Notes: a model not told the origin generated them from the letters alone. A stretch of 64,000 nucleotides of DNA from Paenisporosarcina macmurdoensis (GCF_042658845.1 NZ_JBHSRI010000038.1:124001-188000); one strand, 5' to 3'. Shown: positions 51,992 to 60,749, counted from the stretch's first letter. Translations and numbers: made by a program.

Positions 51992-52103
51992 TCAAGCTAC
52001 AAGCGCCAGCACTGCGGACCCTTTATGGGGGCGGAATGGCCATTAGCCTTTCATCCTTCCAGCGCAGGCGTCGAGCTAGAAGGCACTTTGCGCTTTTCTT
52101 ATT
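51992..52103. repeat. TAGCTC...GAGCTA dispersed repeat, full copy 2
   Basis: Runs from AAGCTACAAGCGCCAGC to GAGCTAGAAGGCACTTTGCG and ends CTTTTCTTA. The closing TTA is the stop codon of the minus-strand P1 peptidase gene, as the matching copy does for the MazG-like gene at 24326. Confidence 0.8.
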
Positions 52104-53091
52104 GAAATATTCCTTTTTCTATCACTCTACCTAATCGGCCCGTTGTGGTTTCTGCGTGGCGGATGGATTGATAAATGGCTTCTTCAGTTGCTTCAATAAC
52201 AGCTTGGAATAACTCATTCATTAGTGGGTGATCATCACGTAAGACGGGATGCGTTTCATAAGGAGTGTTTGACTCATGAGCAACCGTATTAGCATTAGAA
52301 AACGCGATGACAATATCGCCACTGCCGTTATGTATATGTGTTCCCGTACGACCAAGGCCAATTGCCGCTCGTTTTGCTAACCGTTTCAATTGTCTTGCAT
52401 CAACAGGAGCGTCTGTGGCGACAACGATGATGACGGAACCATCTGGTTTATCTACTTCATCTTGGTCCCAATTAGATATACGACATTCCTGTGCACGACC
52501 AAAGTTCGAAAGCGTAAGAACTCCAACATGGAAAGCCAAATCTTCATGTTGAGCAATTCGCGAAGAGCTGCCAATGCCACCCTTTACTCCGTAGCAAATC
52601 ATGCCCTTGCCAGCACCCACTGCTCCTTGTTCAAAGCTTCCGGATGTAGCTGCTTGTAATGCTTCAATCGCGTGTTGTGGGCGGACAGCTAAAAGACGCA
52701 TTGAATTTAAGTAGCTATCATTGCACTCGCCGACCACAAGATTAAGAGAGCTTGTAGAGTCACCGATAGTAGGGTTTTGTTCCAACATATAGGACAGTGT
52801 TCCTTCTAAAACCGCTCCGACGCTAAAAGTGTTCGTGAGCATAATAGGTGATTCCATCAGTCCTAATTCTTCCAGTTGAATGAGACCGACCGTTTTTCCG
52901 AAGCCATTTAACACAAAGCTTGCAGCGGGAACTTTATGCAAAAAAGAATTTTTACTATGTGGCAAAATGGCTGTAACTCCTGTGCAAATTGAATCCTTAT
53001 CATTCATGTTTTCATACAATGTGACATGGCCGATTTTTACACCGGGTACATCCGTAATTAAATTTAGCAAGCCTTTCTTCAAGTGAATCAT
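52099..53091 (-). CDS. P1 (DmpA-type) family aminopeptidase
   Basis: About 330 residues of the P1 peptidase family, self-cleaving enzymes with an N-terminal Ser nucleophile. The cleavage site is in KPDG-SVIIVVATDAPVDARQL, and TDVPGVKIGHVTL, GVTAILP, VGAGKGMICYGVKGGIGSSSR are typical. They release N-terminal D- or beta-amino acids. Start is uncertain: ATG 53091 lies right after GGAG, while TTG 53082 is spaced nine bases from it and may be the true start. Stops within a dispersed repeat. Confidence 0.88.
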   Translation of the reverse strand: MIHLKKGLLNLITDVPGVKIGHVTLYENMNDKDSICTGVTAILPHSKNSFLHKVPAASFVLNGFGKTVGLIQLEELGLMESPIMLTNTFSVGAVLEGTLSYMLEQNPTIGDSTSSLNLVVGECNDSYLNSMRLLAVRPQHAIEALQAATSGSFEQGAVGAGKGMICYGVKGGIGSSSRIAQHEDLAFHVGVLTLSNFGRAQECRISNWDQDEVDKPDGSVIIVVATDAPVDARQLKRLAKRAAIGLGRTGTHIHNGSGDIVIAFSNANTVAHESNTPYETHPVLRDDHPLMNELFQAVIEATEEAIYQSIRHAETTTGRLGRVIEKGIFQ

Positions 53092-53142
53092 CTCCAAATA
53101 CAAAACTCAGACTGGGCCAATGAATGGACCAGTCTGAGTTTA

Positions 53143-53562
53143 TTATTTAATTAATAAAACAGGTGAATGAACTCGTTTGGCGACTTTATGACTGACACTA
53201 CCGAGCACCATTTCTTGTAGTGTATTGAGACCTCGACTGCCAATGATTACAATATCATAATTTTCTTGGTTTGCATGTTCGACGATAACTGGACCTGCTT
53301 CACCATGAAGCAACTTAATGTCGGTGGCAATCCCTTTGGAAGTGAAAAGTTCTTTAATGGGCATAATTTTGTTTTTGCGATCGATGTGCAGCTCTTCGCT
53401 ACTCATGCTATGAATGACGTCAGTACGTGTTTTGTCGTAATCCAACACATAGAGTAACGTTACATGTGCATCCTGAGTGGAACTTGCCAAGAAAACAGCG
53501 TGAGTTGCTGCTCTTTTCGAATGCGAAGAACCATCAACAGCCACTAAAATTTTTTTATACAT
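53143..53562 (-). CDS. Universal stress protein, UspA family
   Basis: A 139-residue Usp domain: YKKILVAVDGSSHSKRAATHAV at the N-terminus and the ATP-binding motif GSRGLNTLQEMVLGSVSHKVAKRV near the C-terminus (G-2x-G-9x-G-S form). It binds ATP and may aid survival under stress. Two ATGs are adjacent; 53562 has the better spacing to AGGGGG. Monocistronic. Confidence 0.92.
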   Translation of the reverse strand: MYKKILVAVDGSSHSKRAATHAVFLASSTQDAHVTLLYVLDYDKTRTDVIHSMSSEELHIDRKNKIMPIKELFTSKGIATDIKLLHGEAGPVIVEHANQENYDIVIIGSRGLNTLQEMVLGSVSHKVAKRVHSPVLLIK

Positions 53563-53776
53563 CATGATTCCCCCTGTAGAAATGGTGTTTTGATGCAATC
53601 CATTTAACTTTAAATGAGTTGGTGAATTCTCAAATGAAGCAAAACATAACTGCTCATATTATATATATATATTCTCTAAAGTTTAGGTGAAATCCTCTAT
53701 TGTGTACTGTTCGTGAAATATTGCGACAAAACATGATCATAATTAATTGGAATGTATTCGTTCTAGAAAGCCGTTG

Positions 53777-53855
53777 TTCAAATGGCTGTTTGAATGTTCT
53801 TGCGTTTAAAACTATGCGAGCATATACTGAAGTTAATAATCAAATGAATGTTTGA
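53777..53855 (+). promoter_or_regulatory. Two CadC-type operators upstream of cadCA
   Basis: TTCAAA-TGGCTG-TTTGAA (53777-53794) is a perfect dyad, and TCAAA-TGAATG-TTTGA (53840-53855) a second. Both match the TCAAAT-N-TTTGA pattern of CadC/SmtB-type sites; the second lies only 17 bp before the start codon of cadC. Confidence 0.65.
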
Positions 53856-53871
53856 ATGAGGGGCTGAAAAA

Positions 53872-54237
53872 ATGAATAAAGAAACTTGCGAAGTAACTTG
53901 TGTCCATGAGGAAGATGTGAAATATGTCCAACAGAACTTACCTGATTTAAAAGGGATGTCCGTCATATTTAAGGCATTAGCAGATGAAACAAGACTGAAA
54001 ATTTCTTATGCATTAACCCTTCAAAATGAATTATGTGTATGCGATGTGGCAGCGATTATTCAATCGTCTACTGCAACGGCTTCACATCATTTACGCTATT
54101 TAAAAGATATCGATTTAGCAAAGTCACATAAAAAAGGCAAGCTGGTCTATTACAGGCTAGCTGACGATCATGTAGGGCAACTTGTGAAAATTGCATATGA
54201 ACATGCGAAAGAAGGCGATAAACATGAAAGCAACTGA
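53872..54237 (+). CDS. cadC: Metal-sensing repressor CadC (ArsR/SmtB family)
   Basis: A 121-residue winged-helix repressor. Metal site 1 ligands are visible: Cys6 and Cys10 in the N-terminal arm (ETCEVTC) and C-x-C in ELCVCDVAAII, the CadC type that binds Cd, Pb and Zn. The recognition helix is SSTATASHHLRYLKDI. Metal binding releases it from the dyads upstream. Overlaps cadA by 14 bases. Confidence 0.92.
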   Translation: MNKETCEVTCVHEEDVKYVQQNLPDLKGMSVIFKALADETRLKISYALTLQNELCVCDVAAIIQSSTATASHHLRYLKDIDLAKSHKKGKLVYYRLADDHVGQLVKIAYEHAKEGDKHESN

Positions 54238-56332
54238 TCAACAGGAATACCGATTAGAAAACTTAACATGTGCGAACTGCGCCATGAAATTCGAGAAAAA
54301 TATTCAAGCGCTACCGAACGTGAGCGAAGTCAATGTTAATTTTGGTGCATCAAAGTTACGTGTGATAGGACCTATTACTGTAGAAGATTTAGAAAAAGCA
54401 GGTGCATTTGATGGCATTAAAGTTGTTCCAATGACATCGAAACGAATAATTGAAAGTAAACCTTTTTATAAAAGAAAAGAAAATATACTGACGTTGTTGT
54501 CATTTATTCTATTGGTCGTGGGAACGGTCATTTCATTTCAAACGGCTGAAGAGGATCCATATGCAATTCTATTTTTCGCGCTATCTATAGCCATTGGTGG
54601 CTATGCAATGTTTTGGAGTGGTTTGAAAAACTTATCGCGATTCTACTTCGATATGAAGACGCTTATGACCATTGCCATCATTGGTGCTGCGATTATCGGG
54701 GAATGGCGTGAAGGTGCTGTGGTTGTCTTCTTATTTGCAGTCAGTGAAGCACTCGAGGCTTACTCGATGACTAAAGCACGTCAATCCATTCGTCAGCTAA
54801 TGGATATAGCTCCAGCACGAGCTTTTATTCGCAGAAACGGTGAAACGATGGAACTGGGCACGGAAGATATCGTTATTGGAGATACGCTTCTTGTAAAACC
54901 AGGTCAAAAGATTGCGATGGACGGAGACGTGTTGACTGGTTACTCATCGGTCAATCAAGCCCCGATAACCGGAGAATCGATGCCTGTTTTCAAAAAGCAA
55001 GGAGACGAAGTGTTTGCAGGGACGTTGAATGAAGAAGGGGCTCTTGAAATTCGTGTAACCAAGCGAGTAGAAGATACCACGATTGCGAAAATTATTCATT
55101 TAGTAGAAGAAGCACAGGCGGAAAAAGCGCCATCTCAAAAATTTGTTGATCAATTTGCTAAGTATTATACACCGAGCATTATCGTTATTGCTTTGCTGGT
55201 AGCGGTTATTCCTCCTTTATTCATGGGAGATTGGCAAGCTTGGATCTATCAAGGTCTTGCTGTGTTAGTAGTAGGTTGTCCTTGTGCACTCGTTGTTTCA
55301 ACGCCCGTAGCTATCGTTACAGCAATTGGTAATGCGGCGAAACAAGGTGTTCTGATCAAAGGGGGCATCCATTTAGAAGAAATGGGCCGCTTGCAAGCCA
55401 TTGCCTTTGATAAAACAGGTACATTAACAAAAGGTTTTCCAGAAGTAACCGACTTGTCGACAGACGTTTCGTTTACAGAAACGGAAGTCATTCAAAAAGT
55501 GGCGTCCGTCGAGGCGTATTCAGGTCACCCATTAGCTCGAGCGATCGTAACGTATGCATACGTTCAAAATGTCGACCACTCACCAGTTGAAAATTTCCAC
55601 TCAGTTACTGGTAAAGGTGTGATTGCCACAGTGGATAGCGTAGAAGTCGCTATTGGTAGTTTGAAATGGGCAGAAGAATCTACTACAATTACAGATGATG
55701 TAAAAGCAGACGTAAAATCGCTTCAACAACAAGGAAAATCAGTGATGGTCGTTCTCTTCAATCATCAATACGTAGGTCATTTAGCCGTAGCAGATGCGAT
55801 AAGAGAAACAAGTCCAACCATTATTAAGAAATTACGAGAACTTGGAATAAAACATATGGTTATGTTAACTGGGGATCATCCAATAACTGCTGCCGCGATA
55901 GCTCAAATGCTGAATTTGACGGACGTCAGAGCAGGATTAATGCCAGATGAAAAACTCCATGCGGTAAAAGAATTACGTATTGAATTCGGCCGTGTGGCTA
56001 TGGTAGGAGATGGCATGAATGACGCTCCAGCACTTGCTGCCGCGACGGTTGGTATTGCAATGGGTGGAGCGGGGACAGATGCTGCTCTTGAAACGGCGGA
56101 TGTTGCCTTAATGGCTGATGACTTAGAAAAACTTCCATATACCATCCAATTAAGTAGAAAAGCATTGCGTATTATTAAAGAAAACATTATGTTTGCTTTA
56201 GGGTTAAAAATAGTGGCGTTACTGCTAATCATTCCAGGGTGGTTAACTCTTTGGATTGCGATATTTGCAGATATGGGTGCAACGTTACTCGTTGTTTTAA
56301 ATTCAATGAGATTACTGCGCATTCAAAAGTAA
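54224..56332 (+). CDS. cadA: Cadmium/zinc-exporting P1B-type ATPase CadA
   Basis: A 702-residue pump: N-terminal metal-binding domain LTCANC (Cys16/19), eight membrane helices, CPC in VVGCPCALVVSTP, phosphorylation motif FDKTGTLTKG, HPLARAI, and GDGMNDAPAL. CPC plus the C-terminal helix context indicates Zn/Cd/Pb specificity. It exports toxic divalent metals with ATP. Start 54224 follows GAAGG inside cadC. Confidence 0.95.
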   Translation: MKATDQQEYRLENLTCANCAMKFEKNIQALPNVSEVNVNFGASKLRVIGPITVEDLEKAGAFDGIKVVPMTSKRIIESKPFYKRKENILTLLSFILLVVGTVISFQTAEEDPYAILFFALSIAIGGYAMFWSGLKNLSRFYFDMKTLMTIAIIGAAIIGEWREGAVVVFLFAVSEALEAYSMTKARQSIRQLMDIAPARAFIRRNGETMELGTEDIVIGDTLLVKPGQKIAMDGDVLTGYSSVNQAPITGESMPVFKKQGDEVFAGTLNEEGALEIRVTKRVEDTTIAKIIHLVEEAQAEKAPSQKFVDQFAKYYTPSIIVIALLVAVIPPLFMGDWQAWIYQGLAVLVVGCPCALVVSTPVAIVTAIGNAAKQGVLIKGGIHLEEMGRLQAIAFDKTGTLTKGFPEVTDLSTDVSFTETEVIQKVASVEAYSGHPLARAIVTYAYVQNVDHSPVENFHSVTGKGVIATVDSVEVAIGSLKWAEESTTITDDVKADVKSLQQQGKSVMVVLFNHQYVGHLAVADAIRETSPTIIKKLRELGIKHMVMLTGDHPITAAAIAQMLNLTDVRAGLMPDEKLHAVKELRIEFGRVAMVGDGMNDAPALAAATVGIAMGGAGTDAALETADVALMADDLEKLPYTIQLSRKALRIIKENIMFALGLKIVALLLIIPGWLTLWIAIFADMGATLLVVLNSMRLLRIQK

Positions 56333-56351
56333 CGCAGTTCGGGGGATGAAC

Positions 56352-57470
56352 ATGCGATTAACAGAATGGACGATGGAAGAACAAGAACAACTGATTCATT
56401 TTATGACCACAAGTACATGGCCTTTTCATGGCAATTCGAACCCAGCGAGAGAAATTATCGAAAAGACGATTGAAGAGGGCGGGTACGAATCGGACGAAGT
56501 CAAAACGTTCTGGGTCGAAAATGATGAACATCAAAAAGTAGGAATCGTTAAAGTTTTTGATTTACAAGATGAAATTCCTGTTTTTGACTTACGTATAGCT
56601 GAAAGTCAACGTGGTAATGGCTATGGTCCCTCTGCCCTAAAGAAGGTGGCAGAGTACGTATTTAACTTACCTGAAAAGAAAATTCGTGTTGAAGGTCATA
56701 CACGCCAAGATAACTTTGCCATGCGTAAAACATTTGAACGAGCAGGATTTGTAAAAGAAGGGCATCTCCGTAAAGCTTGGTTTTCTCCTAAAGAGAGTTC
56801 TTATTATGATGCCATCACTTATGGTATTACCAGAGAAGACTTCTTAGAAGGCACAACAACACCCGTCTTGTGGGACGATCAACAAGCAACGGACCAAGCA
56901 GAAACAAAAGTCCATACTGCGATGCGTACATTCCCAGATTCTTTTGAATCGGCGAGGTTAGTAATTCGGGCTCCACAAGTTGAAGATGCTCCTCTTGTTT
57001 GGGAAAGTATTAACATTTCGCAAAAAGCTTTAAAACCTTGGATGCCATTTGCTCAAAAAAGTCAAAAAATCGAAGATACCACTGAAAATATTAGACAAGC
57101 AACTGCAGATTTCATTACCAGAAAAGATTTGCGACTTCACTTGTTTTTAAAAGAAACTGGTGAATTTATTGGTTCGAGTGGATTTCATCGAATAAATTGG
57201 GATATTCCAAAAGTGGAAATTGGTTATTGGTTAGACAGTCGCTTTGAAGGCAAGGGCTATATGACAGAAGCCGCAGAGCGTTTAACGGAGTTTGCATTTG
57301 AAGAGTTTGGTGCCAGAAGAGTAGAAATCCGATGCGATATTGATAATGTAAGAAGTCGAGCTGTCGCAGAAAGATTAAAATTCACATTAGAAGGCATACT
57401 AAAACATGACTCACTTTCTGCAGATGGACAATATGTTCGAGATACCTGTATTTATGCCAAAATAAAATAA
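56352..57470 (+). CDS. Double-domain GNAT acetyltransferase (RimJ/RimL-like C-terminal half)
   Basis: A 372-residue fusion of two GNAT domains: residues 1-175 (ESQRGNGYGPSALKKVAEYV, NFAMRKTFERAGFVKEGHL) and 195-370 (FESARLVIRAPQVEDAPL, WLDSRFEGKGYMTEAAERL, NVRSRAVAERLKFTLEG). Both keep the acetyl-CoA motif. The second half resembles RimJ/RimL-type N-alpha or ribosomal protein acetyltransferases. ATG 56352 has GGGGG six bases upstream; 56346 is too close. It directly follows cadA (19 bases). Confidence 0.85.
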   Translation: MRLTEWTMEEQEQLIHFMTTSTWPFHGNSNPAREIIEKTIEEGGYESDEVKTFWVENDEHQKVGIVKVFDLQDEIPVFDLRIAESQRGNGYGPSALKKVAEYVFNLPEKKIRVEGHTRQDNFAMRKTFERAGFVKEGHLRKAWFSPKESSYYDAITYGITREDFLEGTTTPVLWDDQQATDQAETKVHTAMRTFPDSFESARLVIRAPQVEDAPLVWESINISQKALKPWMPFAQKSQKIEDTTENIRQATADFITRKDLRLHLFLKETGEFIGSSGFHRINWDIPKVEIGYWLDSRFEGKGYMTEAAERLTEFAFEEFGARRVEIRCDIDNVRSRAVAERLKFTLEGILKHDSLSADGQYVRDTCIYAKIK

Positions 57471-57506
57471 AAAAGGGATGTCCGCATTACACGGACATCC
57501 CTTTTG
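57470..57506. terminator. Bidirectional terminator
   Basis: AAAAGGGATGTCCG pairs with CGGACATCCCTTTT around ATTACA. Confidence 0.92.
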
Positions 57507-57662
57507 TTACAGTTTACGTTTACCTGTAACTAATTGTACGACTAAAATAATACCTGCAATCAATAAAAGTAAGTGAATTAGACCGCCGCCAATTTTAAGT
57601 ACAAGTCCAAGTAACCAAATAACGATTAATACGACGATAATCATCCATAACATTCTACCCAT
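57507..57662 (-). CDS. Small membrane protein, lmo0937 family
   Basis: A 51-residue protein below the usual length cut-off: MGRMLWMIIVVLIVIWLLG then a GGG turn and a second helix (LIHLLLLIAGIILVVQL), ending GKRKL. This is the lmo0937/small hydrophobic stress peptide pattern. AAAGGAC lies eight bases before ATG, and a sigmaB-type promoter at 57705-57730 supports it. Lmo0937 is sigmaB-dependent in Listeria. Function unknown. Confidence 0.82.
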   Translation of the reverse strand: MGRMLWMIIVVLIVIWLLGLVLKIGGGLIHLLLLIAGIILVVQLVTGKRKL

Positions 57663-57704
57663 TTAAGCTCGTCCTTTCTGCAATTAGGCTTTGATAGTAA
57701 TAAG

Positions 57705-57730
57705 TTACCCTTGTTATTTTAGTCATAAAC
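57705..57730 (-). promoter_or_regulatory. SigmaB-type promoter of the lmo0937-like gene
   Basis: On the minus strand GTTTAT (57730-57725), 14 bases, GGGTAA (57710-57705). Confidence 0.65.
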
Positions 57731-57774
57731 CATTTGAACAAGAAAATGTGAAAATAATTCAACATTTTCATAAA

Positions 57775-57842
57775 GCAAGCTTTCGAATCGGTCCTTCCAG
57801 CGCCGGCGTGGAGGTAAAATGGCGCTTTCAGCTTTTCGTTAT
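57775..57842. repeat. TAGCTC/GAGCTA repeat, partial right end
   Basis: CAAGCTTTCGAATCGGTCC, CTTCCAGCGCCGGCGTGGAG and GGCGCTTTCAGCTTTTCGTTA match the right half of the 24.2-kb element. Confidence 0.65.
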
Positions 57843-57906
57843 AGATTGAGAACGGATAGCGACTATAGTACACTTATATAAGCTATGGAAAGAGAGGAAC
57901 AGAGTG

Positions 57907-58329
57907 ATGCCGACACCTAGTATGGAAGATCATATCGAACAAATCTATATGCTGATTGAGCAAAAAGGATATGCGCGTGTTTCGGATATCGCTGAATCTC
58001 TTTCAGTTCTTCCTTCTTCTGTAACGAAAATGGTTCAAAAACTAGACAAGGATGGATATTTGATTTATGAACGCTACCGAGGCCTGATGCTAACACCAAA
58101 AGGGTTGAAGTTAGGGAAACGTTTAGTTCAACGTCACGATTTGTTGGAACAGTTTTTACGATTAATTGGCGTACAGGAAGACAAAATATATGAAGATGTA
58201 GAAGGAATCGAACATCACTTGAGCTGGAATTCAATTGACCGGATTGCTGACTTAAATCAAGCGTTGGAAGAGAATCCTGATTTTCTTCAAAAATTAGAAG
58301 AACTTAAAGAACAGCAACAATCAGAGTGA
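57907..58329 (+). CDS. mntR: Manganese-responsive regulator MntR (DtxR family)
   Basis: A 140-residue DtxR-type repressor: winged helix VSDIAESLSVLPSSVTKMVQKL, YRGLMLTPKGLKLGKRLVQRH, and metal ligands in DVEGIEHHLSW. The Asp in the PTPSMEDHIEQIY arm is the MntR-specific ligand. With Mn bound it represses Mn importers. ATG 57907 is preferred over GTG 57904; ribosome site GAGAGG. No MntR box was recognised nearby and no Mn transporter adjoins it. Confidence 0.94.
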   Translation: MPTPSMEDHIEQIYMLIEQKGYARVSDIAESLSVLPSSVTKMVQKLDKDGYLIYERYRGLMLTPKGLKLGKRLVQRHDLLEQFLRLIGVQEDKIYEDVEGIEHHLSWNSIDRIADLNQALEENPDFLQKLEELKEQQQSE

Positions 58330-58350
58330 AAAGCGAAAGGAGTGTCCAGA

Positions 58351-59217
58351 TTGAGCGAAATCGTATCAGGAGATATTTTAGACTTACAAGTTAAGTCGAA
58401 AGAGTCTTCTAAATGGATATTATCCAATGGAGAAATTGACGTACCAATTAATGAATCTGAAGCACCACAAGATGTACAAGTTGGCGATACAATCAAAGTA
58501 TTTATGTTTAAAGATCGTCGTGGTAGCTTAAGTGCAACTTCTGCATTGCCACATATTACAAAAGATACGTATGGTTGGGCTAGAGTCCTTAAAACGGACG
58601 AACGCGAAGGATCATATGTAGATATAGGTAGTGCACGTGAAGTCGTAGTGAAAAGTTTTGATTTACCCGTACTTAAAGAACTTTGGCCAACGACTGGCGA
58701 TCACCTATACATGACATTACGAACGGATTTTCACGGCAGTTTATTTGGCCGCTTAATTACTGAAGAAAAAGTTGCAGAATCGTTTATTGAAGCACCTACA
58801 TCAGTTTTTAATGAAAACTTAAAAGCTCGAGCGTATCGCTTACTTCCAGTTGGTTCATTTTTAATCACCGTACCCCAAGGTTACAGAATCTTTGTCCACC
58901 ACACAGAACAATTGGCTGAACCACGCTTAGGTGAAGAAGTTGAAGTTCGTGTGATTGGTGTTAAAGAAGATGGCTCTTTAAATGGTTCTATGCTGCCACG
59001 TAAAGAAGAAAGATTAATGGACGATGCTGAAACTCTGTATCGTTATATACAAGATATGGGTGGTAAAATGCCATTTACCGATAAATCTTCTCCAGATGAG
59101 ATTTATGACATGTTTAACTTGAGCAAAGCCTCATTCAAACGGGCATTAGGAAAGTTAATGAAAGAAAGAAAAATCGAGCAAAAAGATGGTTGGACTACAG
59201 TTAAATCTGACATCTAA
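58351..59217 (+). CDS. cvfB: CvfB/YitL-type S1 RNA-binding protein
   Basis: A 288-residue protein with several S1-like OB domains (VQVGDTIKVFMFKDRRGSLSAT, GSYVDIGSAREVVVKSFDLP, LGEEVEVRVIGVKEDGSLNGSM) and a C-terminal winged helix (EIYDMFNLSKASFKRALGKLMKE). In Staphylococcus CvfB binds RNA and affects virulence-factor expression; in Bacillus YitL is its homologue. TTG 58351 is used: AAAGGAG lies nine bases upstream, whereas GTG 58342 abuts it. Confidence 0.9.
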   Translation: MSEIVSGDILDLQVKSKESSKWILSNGEIDVPINESEAPQDVQVGDTIKVFMFKDRRGSLSATSALPHITKDTYGWARVLKTDEREGSYVDIGSAREVVVKSFDLPVLKELWPTTGDHLYMTLRTDFHGSLFGRLITEEKVAESFIEAPTSVFNENLKARAYRLLPVGSFLITVPQGYRIFVHHTEQLAEPRLGEEVEVRVIGVKEDGSLNGSMLPRKEERLMDDAETLYRYIQDMGGKMPFTDKSSPDEIYDMFNLSKASFKRALGKLMKERKIEQKDGWTTVKSDI

Positions 59218-59236
59218 ATTACTGAATATGTGTTTG

Positions 59237-59296
59237 ACAGGTACAAAGAGAAAGGCGAGATTAAGGCTCACCGAAACTTTTTGTACCTTTTTTCGT
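59237..59296 (+). terminator. Long terminator after cvfB
   Basis: GGTACAAA pairs with TTTGTACC over a 35-base, partly paired interior (GGCGAG/CTCACC-like), followed by T6. Confidence 0.75.
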
Positions 59297-59378
59297 ACTA
59301 TTAAGAGGGAGCAAACGCTACAATGAGTAGCGGAACCCAACGTAATAGAAAATGGTTATTTTGAGAGGAGATTAAGCT

Positions 59379-60278
59379 ATGAAAAAGAATGTTTTTCGTG
59401 TCGTATCGTTCCTACTGGCAGCTTCTTTACTTTTGCCAACAAGTGCTTTTGCGTCATCAGAAGAGGGAATTAATGAAAAATTCGGCATGCCGATTGTTGT
59501 GTACGGAGCTGATTTAACAGAGTCAGAAAAACAAAGTGTTAAAGATAGCCTTGAAGTAACAAAAGAATCTGAAGTTGAAGAAATTACTGTGACAGGTGAT
59601 GATTTAGTAACCTATATTAAAGACGGAGACGCATCTGCTCGCATGTTCTCATCAGCGAAAATTACACGTCAAGATGCCGGAAAAGGATTAGTCATCGATA
59701 TTGTTACTGAAGATAACATCACCCAAGTTACTGCTGAAATGTACGAAAATGCGATGTTAACAGCAGGAATTGAAGATGCTACAGTGGTAGTAGCAGCGCC
59801 TAAAAAAGTAACCGGACACTCGGCTTTAGTCGGAATTTATAAGGCCTATGAAGTGAGTGGAGAGACTCTAGACAAAGAACGCACAGATGTGGCAAATGAA
59901 GAACTTTCAGTGGCAACTATACTTGCGAATGAATCGGGTATTGATGAAGCGAAAGTAAGTGAACTGTTAACTGAGATTAAAAAAGATATTGCAGAAAAAA
60001 ATCCAGCAACTAAAGAAGAAGTCGAAAAAATTGTGCAAGAACAATTAACGAATTTGAAAATCGAGTTAAGTCCAGAAGATCGCCAATTATTAGTTGATTT
60101 GATGGATAGAATTCGTAAACTGGACATCGATTTTAGTAAATGGTCAGATCAATTAAATGATTTAAGCAAAACAATTGAAGATAAAATCGGTAATGTCGTT
60201 GATAATGAAGGTTTTTGGCAAGGTGTTAAAAACTTTTTCAACAACTTAATTGATTCTCTTCGTTCATTGTTTAACTAA
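59379..60278 (+). CDS. DUF1002 secreted protein (YpuA-like)
   Basis: A 299-residue exported protein: signal peptide with AFA-S cleavage near residue 26, then the DUF1002 domain (FGMPIVVYGADLTESEKQSV, VEEITVTGDDLVTYI, GHSALVGIYKAYEVS) to about residue 165 and an alpha-helical C-terminal tail. B. subtilis YpuA belongs here; its function is unknown, with an envelope-stress link (sigmaM) known there. Monocistronic. Confidence 0.88.
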   Translation: MKKNVFRVVSFLLAASLLLPTSAFASSEEGINEKFGMPIVVYGADLTESEKQSVKDSLEVTKESEVEEITVTGDDLVTYIKDGDASARMFSSAKITRQDAGKGLVIDIVTEDNITQVTAEMYENAMLTAGIEDATVVVAAPKKVTGHSALVGIYKAYEVSGETLDKERTDVANEELSVATILANESGIDEAKVSELLTEIKKDIAEKNPATKEEVEKIVQEQLTNLKIELSPEDRQLLVDLMDRIRKLDIDFSKWSDQLNDLSKTIEDKIGNVVDNEGFWQGVKNFFNNLIDSLRSLFN

Positions 60279-60285
60279 GAGGGGC

Positions 60286-60655
60286 TGTCCTAAAGTCATG
60301 AAATATGACTAAGGGCAGTGCCTTTTTTTATAAGGAGAGGTTGATTTCCGTTTCAGGCGGACGCTTTCCGCGGGCATGTCCTCAGCCTCCTCGACGAGCA
60401 AAAAAACATCTGCTCCTGCATCGCTACGCTAGCTTCGTCGCAAACAAGTTGTGTAACCACAACTTGTTGCCTGTGGGGTCTTCCGCTCATGCTATTCCCA
60501 CTGAAGTCGCGGCATTTTCACTTCACTCAACCGATAAGTTCATCACGAGCACGACAGACAATTATAGACTGGTTACAATGTTTTAATGTAGGTACAGGAA
60601 AAAAAGCTCATTTTACTCCTCTTATTTTAGGAACTTATTTAACAGCTCCTTTTCA
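60286..60655 (+). repeat. Dispersed foldback repeat, subfamily A, copy 2
   Basis: Starts with a terminator-like hairpin (CTGTCCTAAAGTCAT against ATGACTAAGGGCAG, then T7; 60286-60332) that may end the DUF1002 transcript. The foldback core runs 60341-60531 with GGACGCTTTCCGCGGGC. It holds a perfect 11-bp hairpin AACAAGTTGTG/CACAACTTGTT unlike the hairpins in subfamily B. The AT-rich tail matches copy 1. Confidence 0.8.
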
Positions 60656-60707
60656 TAAAATCACATAAATTGCACATTTATAATACAGGTGATAAACTAA
60701 AATAAAA

Positions 60708-60729
60708 AATATCTCGAATTCGAGATATT
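60708..60729 (+). promoter_or_regulatory. Perfect MhqR box upstream of the dioxygenase gene
   Basis: AATATCTCGAA followed by its exact reverse complement TTCGAGATATT, a 22-bp perfect palindrome that contains the known MhqR core TATCTCGAATTCGAGATA. It ends 20 bp before the ATG, so binding would block transcription or promoter escape. Confidence 0.8.
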
Positions 60730-60749
60730 AAGAATTAGGAGGAATTTAC

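Noticed and set aside
57663..57906. MntR operator near mntR
   Set aside because: No sequence resembling a manganese-box dyad could be identified; the region holds a partial dispersed repeat and the lmo0937 promoter.
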